From Platanthera guangdongensis (Eukaryota > Streptophyta > Magnoliopsida > Asparagales > Orchidaceae), in NCBI GenBank assembly GCA_039583875.1, contig CM077150.1:49180261-49244260 (forward strand): a stretch of 64,000 nucleotides of DNA, written 5' to 3'. The position numbers and the translations under genes are program-made. The notes under the pieces are model-generated. The model had not been told where the DNA came from. It saw nothing but the letters and a program-made list of their open reading frames with translations, and made no database searches. Each line of letters starts with the position of its first letter. The stretch's first letter is position 1. Positions 32,695 to 43,747 of this stretch are shown in pieces.

Positions 32695-33676
32695 TGGGCC
32701 GGGACGCCGTAGAGTTCGCGAGGAGATGCCGTAAGTGCCAGCTATTTGCCCCCCTCCAGCTACAGCCGGCCCAACAACTCAAGAGTATCACGGCCCCTTG
32801 GCCCTTTGTAATCTGGGGAATGGATTTGGTTGGATCATTCCCCCAGGCCAGCGGCCAGCGAAGGTTCCTCCTAGTGATGATCGACTACTTCTCAAAGTGG
32901 ATGGAGGTGAAGGCGTTGGCTAAGGTGACCTCCCAAGTGATCAGGAACTTTGTCTGGGGGGAGATCATCTGTCGCCATGGGATGCCCCAGGCCATCGTCA
33001 CCGATAACGGGCCCCAGTTCGCCAGCGCCGAGTTCACCAGCTTCTGCGAGCAGCTTGGAATCGACCTCAGGTTCGCCTCGGTCCACCACCCCAGGAGCAA
33101 CGGGCAGGTGGAGTCCGCGAACAAGATCATCGTCAATCTCCTCAAGAAGAAGGTGGAAAATTTGAGGGGGAGCTGGGTGGAGCAACTCCCCGCCGTTCTT
33201 TGGGCCCTTAGAACCACCCCTAACACGGCCACGGGGGAGACCCCCTTCAAGCTCTCCCATGGATGCGAGGCGGTGCTCCCCATAGAGTTTGAAGTCCAAA
33301 CGCCGCGAGTCGTGGCAATAAAATAAGGCCGTGAGGAATGGCAAGCAGAGAACGAGGAGGAGCTGAGACTCTCCCTTGACATGGTGGAAGAGTTGAGGGA
33401 CCTCTCGGCCATCCGACAGGAGGAGGTCAAAAGGAGGATGGCAAAATACTTTGACAAGCATGTCAGGGTCAAGCAATTTGCAGAAGGGGACCTGGTGCTG
33501 AAGAAGGTGGATGCGGCAGGAAGGTCAGCATCCGTAGGGAAGCTCAACCCCAGCTGGGAGGGGCCGTTCATTGTGAAGGAAGCCCTAAAGTTAGGGGCTA
33601 TCGGCTCCAAAATGTAGAGGGTGAGGCCCTGAGTCTCACCTGGAGTGGAGACGACCTGAAGAGGTTTTTTCCCTAA
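32695..33676 (+). pseudogene. pol: integrase remainder of element F
   Basis: Continues from 21910 with CRKCQLFAP (Cys pair of the zinc domain). The catalytic core WGMDLVGSFP (Asp), AIVTDNGPQF (Asp) and NGQVESANKI (Glu) is intact. WALRTTPNTATGETPFKL and MAKYFDKHVRVKQF follow. A TAA at 33324 interrupts it once in the same frame. The tail near 33600..33676 shifts frame and ends with DDLKRFFP-like residues, as in Tat integrases. Confidence 0.9.
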
Positions 33677-33765
33677 GCACCTGTAAGCAACACGATTTGT
33701 TATAATGAAGCCCTTTTTTCTCCCCCTCCCCCAAGATTGTCATATCCAACTTGCACATAGAATTG

Positions 33766-34710
33766 GAATGAGTTTGGACCCCGAGGAGATCCCGCTGCCA
33801 GGCTCTCACCTAGCTGGCAGGGCCGGAAGTCACTCGGTGTCATCCCTAGCCTCGAGAAGATCCCGCTGCCAGGCTCCCACCTAGCTGGCAGGGCCGGAAG
33901 TCACTCGATGGAATGAGTTTGGACCCCGAGGAGATCCCGCTGCCAGGCTCTCACCTAGCTGGCAGGGCCGGAAGTCACTCGGTGTCATCCCTAGCCTCGA
34001 GAAGATCCCGCTGCCAGGCTCCCACCTAGCTGGCAGGGCCGGAAGTCACTCGATGGAATGAGTTTGGACCCCGAGGAGATCCCGCTGCCAGGCTCTCACC
34101 TAGCTGGCAGGGCCGGAAGTCACTCGGTGTCATCCCTAGCCTCGAGAAGATCCCGCTGCCAGGCTCCCACCTAGCTGGCAGGGCCGAAAGTCACTCGATG
34201 GAATGAGTTTGGACCCCGAGGAGATCCCGCTGCCAGGCTCTCACCTAGCTGGCAGGGCCGGAAGTCAATCGGTGTCATCCCTAGCCTCGAGAAGATCCCG
34301 CTGCCAGGCTCCCACCTAGCTGGCAGGGCCGGAAGTCACTCGATGGAATGAGTTTGGACCCCGAGGAGATCCCGCTGCCAGACTCTCACCTAGCTGGCAG
34401 GGCCGAAAGTCACTCGGTGTCATCCCTAGCCTCGAGAAGATCCCGCTGCCAGGCTCCCACCTAACTGGCAGGGCCGGAAGTCACTCGATGGAATGTGTTT
34501 GGACCCCGAGAAGATCCCGCTGCCAGGCTCCCACCTAGCTGGCAGGGCCGGAAGTCACTCGGTGTCATCCCTAGCCTCGAGAAGATCCCGCTGCCAGGCT
34601 CTCACCTAGCTGGCAGGGCCGGAAGTCACTCGATGGCAATGAGTTGCGACCCAGATCGAATCACGCTGCCGGGCTCCCACCTAGCCGGCCAGGCCCGGAA
34701 CTACTCGAAT
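33766..34710. repeat. 145-bp tandem array in the 3' region of F
   Basis: Six units starting at 33766, 33911, 34056, 34201, 34346 and 34491, an exact 145-bp period, plus a degenerate seventh. Each unit is itself two related halves of about 72 bp sharing GAGATCCCGCTGCCAGGCTC and TAGCTGGCAGGGCC. CTGCCAG..CTGGCAG forms a 7-bp inverted repeat in each half. Units differ at only a few bases, so amplification was recent. The 3' untranslated region of Tat elements is a known source of satellite DNA. Confidence 0.95.
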
Positions 34711-35121
34711 GGCGTTAATAGCAGACTGGAATCACGAAGATAAGCCAAAAAGGGTCTAACATGGCCACCCAGCCCCGAGAAAGACGGCAGAACGGAGACG
34801 GAAACCTAGGCGAGAACCCGCAAGAAATTCGATAACTCAGGCAAAGGGAGAACCAGCTCGCCTCGCTCGGCGGGCGAGCGGTCGCCTCATCAGGGCCGGG
34901 CCACAAGGGCAGGACGCGTCGCGCGGCAACAACAAATGTATAAATAAGGCGAGCGAGAGGACATTTATAAAAGCAACCATAGCTGAAAAAAACACAAAGT
35001 ATAGGCGCAGCCCGCGCGTACATCTCAAAGCGAGTAAACATACATGATAATATACATCAAAAAGAAATATATATATATGTGTCAAAAGTCAGGGGAGACG
35101 CGAGATCCGGGGCGAGGAGCC
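34711..35121. other. Non-coding part of F between array and antisense ORF
   Basis: GC-rich (GGCGAGCG motifs near 34865 and 34950) with a short AT microsatellite ATATATATAT at 35069. No credible coding region or RNA gene seen. Confidence 0.55.
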
Positions 35122-35625
35122 CTAAATGGGCTGGAAGGCTTTGTCCCCAGGGTTCGGTACGGGGAGGAATAGCGCCGACACCACGTCTTCCGCCGAGAGT
35201 TCCACCGCCTTGCTCGTAAGAAGATCTGCGCGTCGCAGCATTTGCATCGTATACTTCGCGGCGCTGGCGGCGTTCTTCTGCATCAGGACTTCCAAGTCAT
35301 AGTCAGAGTGGTGCTCGCGCGGGCAGACCCTGCTGTCTGGAGGAGGGACAGCGGCGGCGGCCTCCAGCTCGCGCACCCGCGCCTCCAACGCCGCTTTTTC
35401 CTGGCCAAGGGTGGCGATCTCGGCACCCATTCGGCTCGCCGTCGCCGCCGCATCCTGGGAAAAAAAATGAGAATAATCATGAGCTGTGTTCGCAAGAAGG
35501 GGCGATAGTTCCGGTTGAGCACGTACCACCTCGCCCAGGTACTGCGCGAGGGTCTCCTCTGCCGCATCGGCACGCCTCCTCTGAAGGATCACGTCCTCCT
35601 GAGCGAGCTTCCACCTACGAGGCAA
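35122..35625 (-). CDS. antisense ORF of element F, likely with an intron
   Basis: 167 codons open on the strand opposite to gag-pol. The product has a helical Ala/Glu/Arg-rich body with heptad leucines (EIATLGQEKAALEARVRELE), so a coiled coil is likely. No catalytic motif is seen. Downstream antisense ORFs of unknown role are known in Tat elements (for example Grande). A 72-bp stretch, 35526 down to 35455, has GT-AG ends (GAGGTG|GTACGTGC and TTTTTTTTCCCAG|GATG) and is a multiple of three, so the ORF is open spliced or not. A second acceptor-like TTTTGCCTCGTAG|GTGG lies just upstream at the 5' end, so an earlier exon was probably lost at the truncation. Confidence 0.6.
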   Translation of the reverse strand: MPRRWKLAQEDVILQRRRADAAEETLAQYLGEVVRAQPELSPLLANTAHDYSHFFSQDAAATASRMGAEIATLGQEKAALEARVRELEAAAAVPPPDSRVCPREHHSDYDLEVLMQKNAASAAKYTMQMLRRADLLTSKAVELSAEDVVSALFLPVPNPGDKAFQPI

Positions 35626-35640
35626 AATGGGCGGAAAAAT

Positions 35641-36600
35641 GATCCGTGTGCGACCCTAGGCATCCAATATTTTAGATAAAATATCAAAACTTATCCCTAT
35701 GACCCTAAATCTTGATACAACCCTTAGGAGGGCCTAAAATGAGCCTAGTAATTTTTTATAATTTTCCAAAGTATTTTGGGCTTTTAATTTTTCCAAACAA
35801 ATTTTATTTTGGCTTTTAAAATTACTATATCAACTCCACAAAATCTCAAATTTTTTGTGGTGGTAGCCCTCATCATGGAGAACATTTTTCATGTTGGTCA
35901 CTTTTCTCCTAGAGGCCTAGATTTCGCACAAAAGAATTCCCCAATTTCTGCCCCTTGATTTGGTCTGCCTATAGCAGATTAACCTGATCCAGCGACTAAA
36001 ATTGATCCGCATGACACATTTTGTTCTTCTGTCCCCACAGCAGATCGACAGCGGATCCACTGTGGGGGGCGCTGATGTTGAGACGGGGGGCGGGGATTAA
36101 GATAATCAGGGTCGTCCGATCTCATCTTGAGATCAGACGGCCGCTGTTGCTTCCCGGCAGTTTGGAGGGTGGCAGCCTCCACCACCGCCGGCCAACCTCA
36201 GCCAGCCACCATCGTCGGCCCCGATCGAATCATCGGGGGCCGGGACCCTCTGGGTGGTGGTCCGGTGGCCTGGCGCTGCCGGCCGCTGCCGCAAATCTCA
36301 ACCTGAGAGCCTAGGGTGGGGTGGCCATGCTCCCGGCGCCATCGCGCCACCCCCGCTCCTTGGGCGGTTGGCTGCCTACCAGTCCACCCGCGGCCGGCGC
36401 GCCGGGGGTCGGGCTTCCCGCCGGTGGTGGCCCAGCGGCCATACGCCACCGGCTGCCGCCGCCAGCACTAAACATAGCTTGCTCTGTTTTGTGGGTGCTG
36501 CCGGAGCCACATTTTCCGGCGGAACTGCCGCTCTCCGCCGCTGGGGGTCGCCATCCCCGGCGGTCTAGCACTCCCCCAGCACCACCACCAGTGCTGGGGG
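35641..36600 (-). repeat. 3' LTR of E, fragment 2
   Basis: Minus strand: from the site of element C it reads AGCACTGGTGGTGG, GC-rich transcribed-leader-like sequence, then AT-rich sequence (TTTTGATATTTTATCTAAAA) up to the border with F. It contains no conserved ORF; the high-GC ORFs at 36190..36700 overlap in several frames and look like chance. Assignment to the E LTR is by position and orientation only. Confidence 0.6.
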
Positions 36601-37667
36601 TGATGGCATGCCCCCTCCTCCACCATTTGAAGACGATGCTGACGATGCTGATGATGATCCGGTTGATAAGGCAATATAACTCAAGGACGTGAGGCGACAC
36701 GATCACGCTAACGGAAGGCTACGCTACAACTTCCGCCCGCGGCATGCTACAGCCACTGCAAAGAATTAACCTTATTTATTTCATTTTCTTGAACTCTATT
36801 TTATATTTGGAATATAAAATTATCCTATGTTTACGTGATAATTTTATATTCATTGAATGTTTGTTATTTTTAATTTTGAACAATTTTAATGTTGGTGTGC
36901 ATTTAGCCATTCGGATGGCTGAGATTACATCTCCATCATGAATGGTTAAGGGTTGTTTGTAACTCCTATATAAGGAGGCTTCCTTATGAGATAACTAGAG
37001 AAGATTTAAACCTAATTTTTCCTTGACAATTTCGGCCAAGAGGAGATCTCTCCAAGCCGCAGCCCCCTTGCTTGTGCTGTGAAGCCGCCCCCCTGCTCCC
37101 TCCATCCGTTCGGTGTGAATCCGGCGCAGCTTCCTTCGGTGCGACTCCTTGGAAGAAGGTTGCAAACCCTTCGGTGTGACGCCGGTGGTTCCGTGGAGAG
37201 AGTGATTCTCCCACAGTTATCTTGTGTGAAAAGTTTTCCGGTTGGGTAATCTCTTCCCTCTCCCTTGTGTGATTCTCTTCTTTAGTTGTGGTGGTTTCGC
37301 ACTCGTTTTCTCCGGAAAATTAATTTAATCGCTGCAAGTTTTGGATCGAAATCGCCGTTGCTAGGCTTTTTAATTCCGGATCGGGTGGATCCTATTTACC
37401 TGAGCGGATCCTGGCCTATAGCCTTGGTCTTGCTCTCAAAAAGGGTGACAACCTTTGTGTTTTTCTTGGGGAATATTCCGACTCAAATTTCTGATCGTTG
37501 TTTTCGAGTCGACTATTCTTCCTTTGTTATTTGTGTTGCGTTCTTGCAACGAGAAACTATTGTGGGCGATAGGTGTTGTGTAGGTGTGGTAGATCTACGA
37601 CGTGTAGTGCATAGATAGAGCGTTAGCTTCGTGGAGGTCTCCCATTCCGGACCGCCCCCCTACATCA
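36601..37667 (+). repeat. 5' LTR of element C
   Basis: TATA box TATATAA at 36967..36973, embedded in a small palindrome ATAAGGA..TCCTTAT. The downstream part carries CTTCGGTG-type repeats (37100..37190). Ends CCTACATCA before the primer site. Confidence 0.93.
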
Positions 37668-37670
37668 ATT

Positions 37671-37685
37671 TGGTATCAGAGGCGG
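37671..37685 (+). other. Primer-binding site of element C
   Basis: TGGTATCAGAGGCGG three bases after the LTR, a good tRNA-Met type site. Confidence 0.85.
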
Positions 37686-37941
37686 TTGTATCAATTTCCT
37701 AATTGAAACGTCCTCGCTTGAGCCTTGTCGGCACGCACAATGCAAACCACAAAAAAAAACAAAAAAAAACATTTTTACCGGTCTGCCAATAGCGCTCTAA
37801 AATCTGTAATTTTCAGCGAAATTTCAAAAAAAAATTAACGATCTACGTGTTATTCACGTTGGGAATCTATAAAAATATCTTATTTCCAGTATAGCTACAG
37901 CCCTAGGAAAAATCATCTTTCCAAGATTTTTCTAAACTTGA

Positions 37942-38637
37942 ATGTGCACTAGGCTCGGATCGGAATATTCGACTCCGTCTACGTCTAGGATGGCTGTGAA
38001 TGAGCGTGGGGATCCCAACACCGAGGCCATAGTAGGTCTGCGTAACGAAATAACGGAGCTTAGGGACATGTTAACACAGATCCTACAAAATCAAGCTAGG
38101 CCACCCCCGCCACCCGTTAATGTTGACCGGCCCAACCAGCACCAACATAATTCTGATTCGGATTCTGATGGGGACTCCCCACGGGTGCCCCCTAGAGGAC
38201 ACCGCCCCGAGTGAGACATTGATATTACTAGGGTCATTAAGATAAATGCCCCCACTTATGATGTCATGGGAGATCCCCCACTCTTCCTTAACTGGACTGT
38301 GGACATGGAGTGTTACTTCGAGTGCACAACCTGACGGATCCCCAAAAGGTCCAAGTTGCCCGGATGAAGTTAACAGGACGTGCAAAGATGTTTTGGCTGA
38401 ATGAGGAGCGAAGGTTAGGAACCGGACACGGAGACCCCCTTATTGGTTGGCCAGTAATGAAAAACCTGTTGACCGATCAGTACGTTCCCGCGTACCATCC
38501 GACACAGATGTTCGATGAGCTTGCCACCCTGCGGCAGGGCTCAAACTCGGTAGTTGAATATATGGGTGAACTTAAGGACCGTATGGTGCGATGTGACCTT
38601 AGGGAGATCCCCAAAGTCACTTTATCTACGAAAGGGG
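37942..38637 (+). pseudogene. gag: gag of element C, broken
   Basis: Starts MCTRLGSEYS. A coiled-coil segment (LRNEITELRDMLTQILQNQ) precedes a Pro run and a His/Asp/Ser-rich stretch. A TGA at 38212 follows HRPE. The capsid domain goes on in the same frame (VMGDPPLFLNWTVDMECYFE), shifts frame near 38320 (KVQVARMKLTGRAKMFW, DQYVPAYHPTQMFDELATLR), and shifts back near 38630 to join the long pol frame. The two shifts compensate each other. Confidence 0.82.
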
Positions 38638-40743
38638 CTTCACCCCGATATCCAAAGGAAGCTCTTGCGATATGGGCATACAGACTTGAACACGACTTTC
38701 AATGCCGCCTTGGACATTGAAAAACACCTAGCCTTTAAGGCTCACTCCCGTTACGCTCATGCGAAGAACAAGTCCACCACTGGGGCATCTTCTTCTACAT
38801 ACCCTGATAAGGGAAAGTTCAAATCCACCGAGTCGAAGTCAGTCGTGATCACCGCTAGGAACACCAAGAACCCTGCGAGTGAGCGTGTCCCTATAGGGAA
38901 GGTTAGCAAGGCTAACACCACTTGTTACTCTTGCGGCATTCAAGGCCACTATGCCTACGAATGCCCAACAAAGACGAAAGCCCTAGCCATATTAGGGCCA
39001 ACTACCGACCCTGATGATTATGTATACGAGGCCGCAGAGGAGAGTGACCCCGAAGGAGTCCCTAGTGACTTAGAGGACGATCACCCCCTTATGGTGTTGC
39101 GTTGTATCTTGACCACTCCTCGTCTGTTAGATGATTGGAAGAGGACGAGCATATTTTCTCTGATTTTTAAGAGTGGCGAGAAGCTTTGCAAACTGATTGT
39201 TGATAGTGGTAACTGTGTGAATGTCGTATCTAAGAACGTCGTTGCATGTATGTCCTTGATCACAGAACCACACCCGACCCCCTATCAGGTCTCTTGGATC
39301 AACAAGATCTCTGTACCTGTTACCAAGCAATTCCTGGTCCCACTCTCATTCAAATCCTACATTGATGAGGTGTGGTGTGATGTCCTTCCGATGGACGCCT
39401 GTCATGTGTTGTTAGGCCACCCTTGGATATACAATCGTGATGTTACATATTTTGGTAGAGCCAACACTTATGAATTCAAATTCAATGGCAAAACCATCAC
39501 TTTGAGGCCGACCATCCCAAAGGAGCCTATAGTCTTGGCTAAGGACACCGCTATTCCGGTAGAACGGAAAACATTGAATCTAGTTGGTAGGAAAGAGTTT
39601 GAGAGAGATCCGTTCTTTGATGGAATTATGTATGCGCTAGTCCTCCTAAGTGCGAAGCCCGATTTTAGCATTTTGGATGAGTTACCTAGTGAGTTACGGG
39701 TACTGTTGGAGGAGTATAGGGACGTGTACCCGGATGAGTTGCCGCCCACGTTACCCCCGCTTAGGAATATCCAGCATGCGATAGATCCCATCCTGGGGTC
39801 TTCCTTGCCAAATAAGCCCCATTATCGACTCCACCCTGTAGCTCACCTGGAGTTGCAGTCCCAGATAGAGGGCTTGCTAGAGAAAGGTTTTATTAGGACT
39901 AGTATGAGTCCATGTGCTGTACCAGCCCTACTTGCCCCCAAGAAGGATGGTACATGGAGGATGTGCATTGATAGCTGGGCTATCAACAAAATCACCATCA
40001 AGTATAGGTTCCCCATTCCCCGCCTAGATGATTTGTTGGATGTCTTGTTTGGATCCACCGTATTCTCCAAATTAGATCTTCGGAGTGGCTATCACCAGAT
40101 TAGGATACGAGAGGGCGACGAGTGGAAGACGACATTTAAGACGAAGGATGGTCTGTACGAATGGCTTGTGATGCCCTTTGGGTTATCCAATGCCCCTAGT
40201 ACCTTCTCCCGGATGATGACACATGTCTTTCAGCCATTCATGGGGAAGTCCGTTGTCGTCTACTTTCACGATATTCTGATTTATAGTACCTCTACTACCG
40301 AGCACATCTCCCACATGAGAGTGATCCTTTCCACCCTGTAGAAGGAGACTTTATTTCTCAATCTTAAGAAATGCACTTTCAATGCCTCGGAGGTAGAGTT
40401 CTTAGGCTATATAGTCGGCTCTAAGGGAATTCGAGTTGATCCGGGCAAGGTTCAGGTCATTAAGGACTGGACCATGCCAACCACTCTACGTGAGGTGCGT
40501 AGTTTCCATGGGTTAGCCACGTTTTATCGTCGTTTCATACGAGACTTCAGTAGTATTATTGCGCCTATCACAGACTGTATGAAGAAGGGAGAGTTTACGT
40601 GGACGAAGTCCGCCACCTATGCTTTTGAACGAATAAAGGAGCTTATGACTGAGGCACCTGTCTTACGTCTACCTAACTTTGCTAAAGTCTTTGAGCTCAC
40701 ATGTGATGCATCTGGGGTAGGGATTAGAGGTGTCTTGAGCTAG
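38638..40743 (+). pseudogene. pol: nucleocapsid, protease, RT and RNase H start of element C
   Basis: One frame with TAG stops at 40339 and 40741. Zinc knuckle CYSCGIQGHYAYEC near 38925. Protease LIVDSGNCVNVVS near 39200 and [60 protein letters not shown] and VYFHDILIYS at the active site, where the first catalytic Asp of the expected FDD is His. After the first stop: [17 protein letters not shown] and [14 protein letters not shown]; RNase H begins with [16 protein letters not shown]. Confidence 0.9.
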
Positions 40744-40776
40744 GAGGGCCATCCCGTTAGTTATTTTAGCGAGAAG

Positions 40777-42759
40777 TTGTTTGGTCCTAAGCTAAACTAT
40801 TCAAATTACGATAGGGAATTTTATGTTGTAGTCCGATGTCCAAACCATTGGAGGCACTATCTCCTCTCCAAGGAGTTTGTGATCCTCTCCGATCATGAGG
40901 CTTTACGTTTCATCAACGGCCAGCATAAGATCAACCCACGACACGCTAAGTGGGTAGCTTTCTTACAAGGTTACACGTTTAATCTCAAGCACCTTAAGGG
41001 GGCTGATAACCAAGTCGTGGACGCCCTTAGTCGTCTTACTATTTTACTCACCTCTATGGAAGTACATGTTGTAGGATTTGAGCGGTTTAAGGATGAGTAC
41101 GCCACGTGTCCTGACTTCCAGGACTTCTATTTATCTGCCCAGGATAGCTCCCCCACAACGATATCTGCATACGTCAGCAAGGACGGTTACCTGTTTAGGA
41201 ACGGGAAGCGATGTATTCCGCAGTCATCGTTACAACTACATATCATATGGGAGTTGCATAGCGGAGGGTTGAGTGGCCACTTCGGTAGAGATAAGACCAT
41301 TACGTTAGTCGAGGACAAATTCTATTGGCCAAAACCTAAGGTTATGGTGGGACAAGTAGTGAGTAGCTGCCGCACATATCGGGTGTCTAAGGGTAGTAAA
41401 ACCAATGTAGGATTATATACACCATTTCCTATTCCCTCCATGCCTTGGGTAGACGTTAGTATGGATTTTGTACTAGGCCTCCCTATTACCCTACGCCGTC
41501 ACGACTCAGTTTTTGTAGTTGTGGATAGGTTTTCAAAAATGGCTTATTTCATCCTGTGGAGTAGGACAAACGATGCGTCTCACGTCGCTAAACTATATTT
41601 TAAAGAATTCGTTAGTCACCGTGGAGTGCCACAGACCATAGTATCAGATAGTGACGTAAAATTCACTAGTTATTTTTGGAAAACTCTTTGGATATTAATG
41701 GGAATAAAATTATTGTTTTCCTCCGCCTATCATCCCCAAAATGATGGGCAGACGGAAGTGGTTAATCGGAGCTTAGGAAATTTATTACGATGCCTTGTGA
41801 GTGATCACAAGAGCACTTGGGATCTTCTCCTTCCCCATGCCCAATTAGCCTACAATAATTCCAAGAATAGGTCTACGGGTCTGTCCCCGAATGAGATTGT
41901 CCACGGGTATAAGGCTCATGTGCCTCTTGACTTGGTGTTATTGCCCCCCACGTACAAGGTAAGTCAGTTTGCACAATCCTTCGCCCAGCACATCCATGAT
42001 TTACACGCATGTATACGGGCCACCTTGACTACGCAATACGACTCTTATCAAGCGCACGCTAATTTACATAGGAGAGTATCAAACTTCAAAATTGGCGATC
42101 TAGTTTTAGTCCGTTTGGTTCCCGAACGCTTGCCAACTAGCACCGTTACAAAGTTAGCACCAAAGCGCGACGGCCCTTTTCGGATTGTTAAGAAGTTAGG
42201 TGACAACGCTTTCATTTTTGACTTGCCTGCTGATTGCGGTATCTCCCCCATTTTTAACGTTTTGGATTTAATGATGTTTGTGTCACCACCACAAGAGTTG
42301 ATTTCTTTGTCGTCTTCTTCTCCCACTCTAAATTCTCATGGGTTGGGGAGTGGTAGTACAGATGATCTCTCTCTTTCGGTCCCCACAAGTATATCATCGG
42401 ATGGTAAGTTGCCTTCCTTCCTGCCTACTGCTAATATGTTCCCCAGGTTTCCACGGACGTTTTCCACTCCAGAGATGATACTTGATGCTGAGCCTGTTAC
42501 CACTGCTGATGGTGACACCCACCACTTTCTCATCTGTTGGCGTGATCGGCCACCTTCGGATGACTCTTGGGTACTCGAGACGGAGCTGCAAAATTTGGAT
42601 GCTGCTCTCCTTCACCGCTATCGCTTGGACCACGCAACGGAGATGCGTGCATTTGAGGGGGGAGGATTGATGGCATGCCCCCTCCTCCACCATTTGAAGA
42701 TGATGCTGATGATGTTGATGATGATCCGGTTGATAAGGCAATACAACTCAGGGACGTGA
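40777..42759 (+). pseudogene. pol: RNase H end, integrase and chromodomain of element C
   Basis: 660 codons open, in the same frame as the preceding part. RNase H: NYSNYDREFYVVV, ILSDHEALRFI and VVDALSRL. Integrase zinc domain HSGGLSGHFG, then SSCRTYRV, where the second Cys of CxxC is Tyr. Core: MDFVLGLPIT (Asp), IVSDSDVKF (Asp) and NDGQTEVVNRS (Glu). C-terminal: LVLVRLVPERLPTS and LAPKRDGPFRIV. A chromodomain-like segment is HHFLICWRDRPPSDDSWV. The ORF reads through the polypurine tract and 30 codons into the 3' LTR. Upstream stops mean it is not expressed as a whole. Confidence 0.9.
42656..42668 (+). other. Polypurine tract of element C
   Basis: AGGGGGGAGGATT immediately before the 3' LTR start TGATGG; it lies inside the integrase ORF. 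Confidence 0.8.
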
Positions 42760-43742
42760 GGCAGCACGATGACGCTAACGGAAGGCTACGCTACAACTTC
42801 CGCCCGCGGCGTGCTACAGCCACTGCAAAGAATTAGCCTTATTTATTTCATTTTCTTGAACTCTATTTTATATTTGGAATATAAAATTATCCTATGTTCA
42901 CGTCATAATTTTATATTCATTGCATGTTTGTTATTTTTAATTTTGAACAATTTTAATGTTGGTGTGCATTTAGCCATTCAGATGGATGACATTACATCTC
43001 CATCATGTATGGTTAAGGCTTGTTTGTAACTCCTATATAAGGAGGCTTCCTTATGAGTTAATTAGACAAGATTTAGACCTAATTTCTCCTTGAGAATTTC
43101 GGCCAAGAGGAGACCTCTCCAAGCCGTCGCCCCCCTTGTTTGTGGTGTGAAGCCGCCCCCCTTGCTCCCTCCATCCGTTCGGTGCGACTCCGGTGCGGCT
43201 TCCTTCGCTGCGACTCCTTGGAAGAAGGTTGTAAACCCTTCGGTGTGACGCTGGTGGATCCGTGGAGAGAGTGATTCTCCCACAGTTATCTTGTGTGTGA
43301 AAAGCTTTCCAGTTGGGTAATCTCTTCCCTCTCCCTTGTGTGATTCTATTCTTTAGTTGTGGTGGTTTTGCACTCATTTTCTCCGGAAAATTAATTTAAT
43401 CGCTTCAAGTTTTGGATCGAAATCGCCGTTGCTAGGCTTTTTAATTCCGGATCGGGTGGATCCTATTTGCTTGAGCGGATCCTGGCCTATAGCCTTGGTC
43501 TTGCTCTCAAAAAGGGTGGCAACTTTTGTGTTTTTCTTGGGGAATATTCCAACTCAAATTTCCGATCGTTTTTTTCGAGTCGACTATTCTTCCTTTGTAA
43601 TTTGTGTTGTGTTCTTGCGACGAGAAACTATTATGGGCGATAGGTGTTGTGTAGGTGCTGTAGATCTACGACGTGTAGTGCGTAGATAGAGCGTTAGCTT
43701 CATGGAGGTCTCCGATTCCGGACCCCCCCCCCCCCTACATCA
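42669..43742 (+). repeat. 3' LTR of element C
   Basis: Copy of 36601..37667, with TATA box at 43034..43040 and a run of 13 C near its end (43723..43735) against 6 C in the 5' copy. Followed by target copy GGGGG. Confidence 0.93.
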
Positions 43743-43747
43743 GGGGG

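Larger units (their letters stand above)
16528..35640 (+). mobile_element. Element F: Tat-type Ty3/gypsy, 3' LTR missing, split by G
   Basis: Plus strand: LTR, gag, protease, RT, two RNase H domains, integrase (cut by G at 21910/32690), a 145-bp tandem array and an ORF on the opposite strand. The second, archaeal-type RNase H and the antisense downstream ORF are hallmarks of the Tat group (Ogre, Retand, Grande). No copy of the LTR is found on the right; near 35640 the sequence changes to AT-rich LTR sequence of E. I infer a 3' truncation; the right border is approximate. Confidence 0.85.
36601..43742 (+). mobile_element. Element C: complete Ty3/gypsy chromovirus
   Basis: LTRs of 1067 and 1074 bp, both TGATGGCATGCC to CCTACATCA (termini are TGATG/CATCA inverted), with target duplication GGGGG at 36596..36600 and 43743..43747. 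PBS, gag, protease, RT, RNase H and integrase with chromodomain-like tail on the plus strand. RT motifs (AINKITIKYRFPIPRLDD, DEWKTTFKTKDGLYEWLVM) point to the CRM/Reina side of the chromoviruses; I cannot settle which. LTRs differ at a few percent of sites by eye. Confidence 0.93.

Noticed and set aside
36190..36710. Possible GC-rich host exon or gene start
   Set aside because: Overlapping Pro/Gly/Arg-rich ORFs in several frames with no domain; the position fits the transcribed leader of the E LTR.
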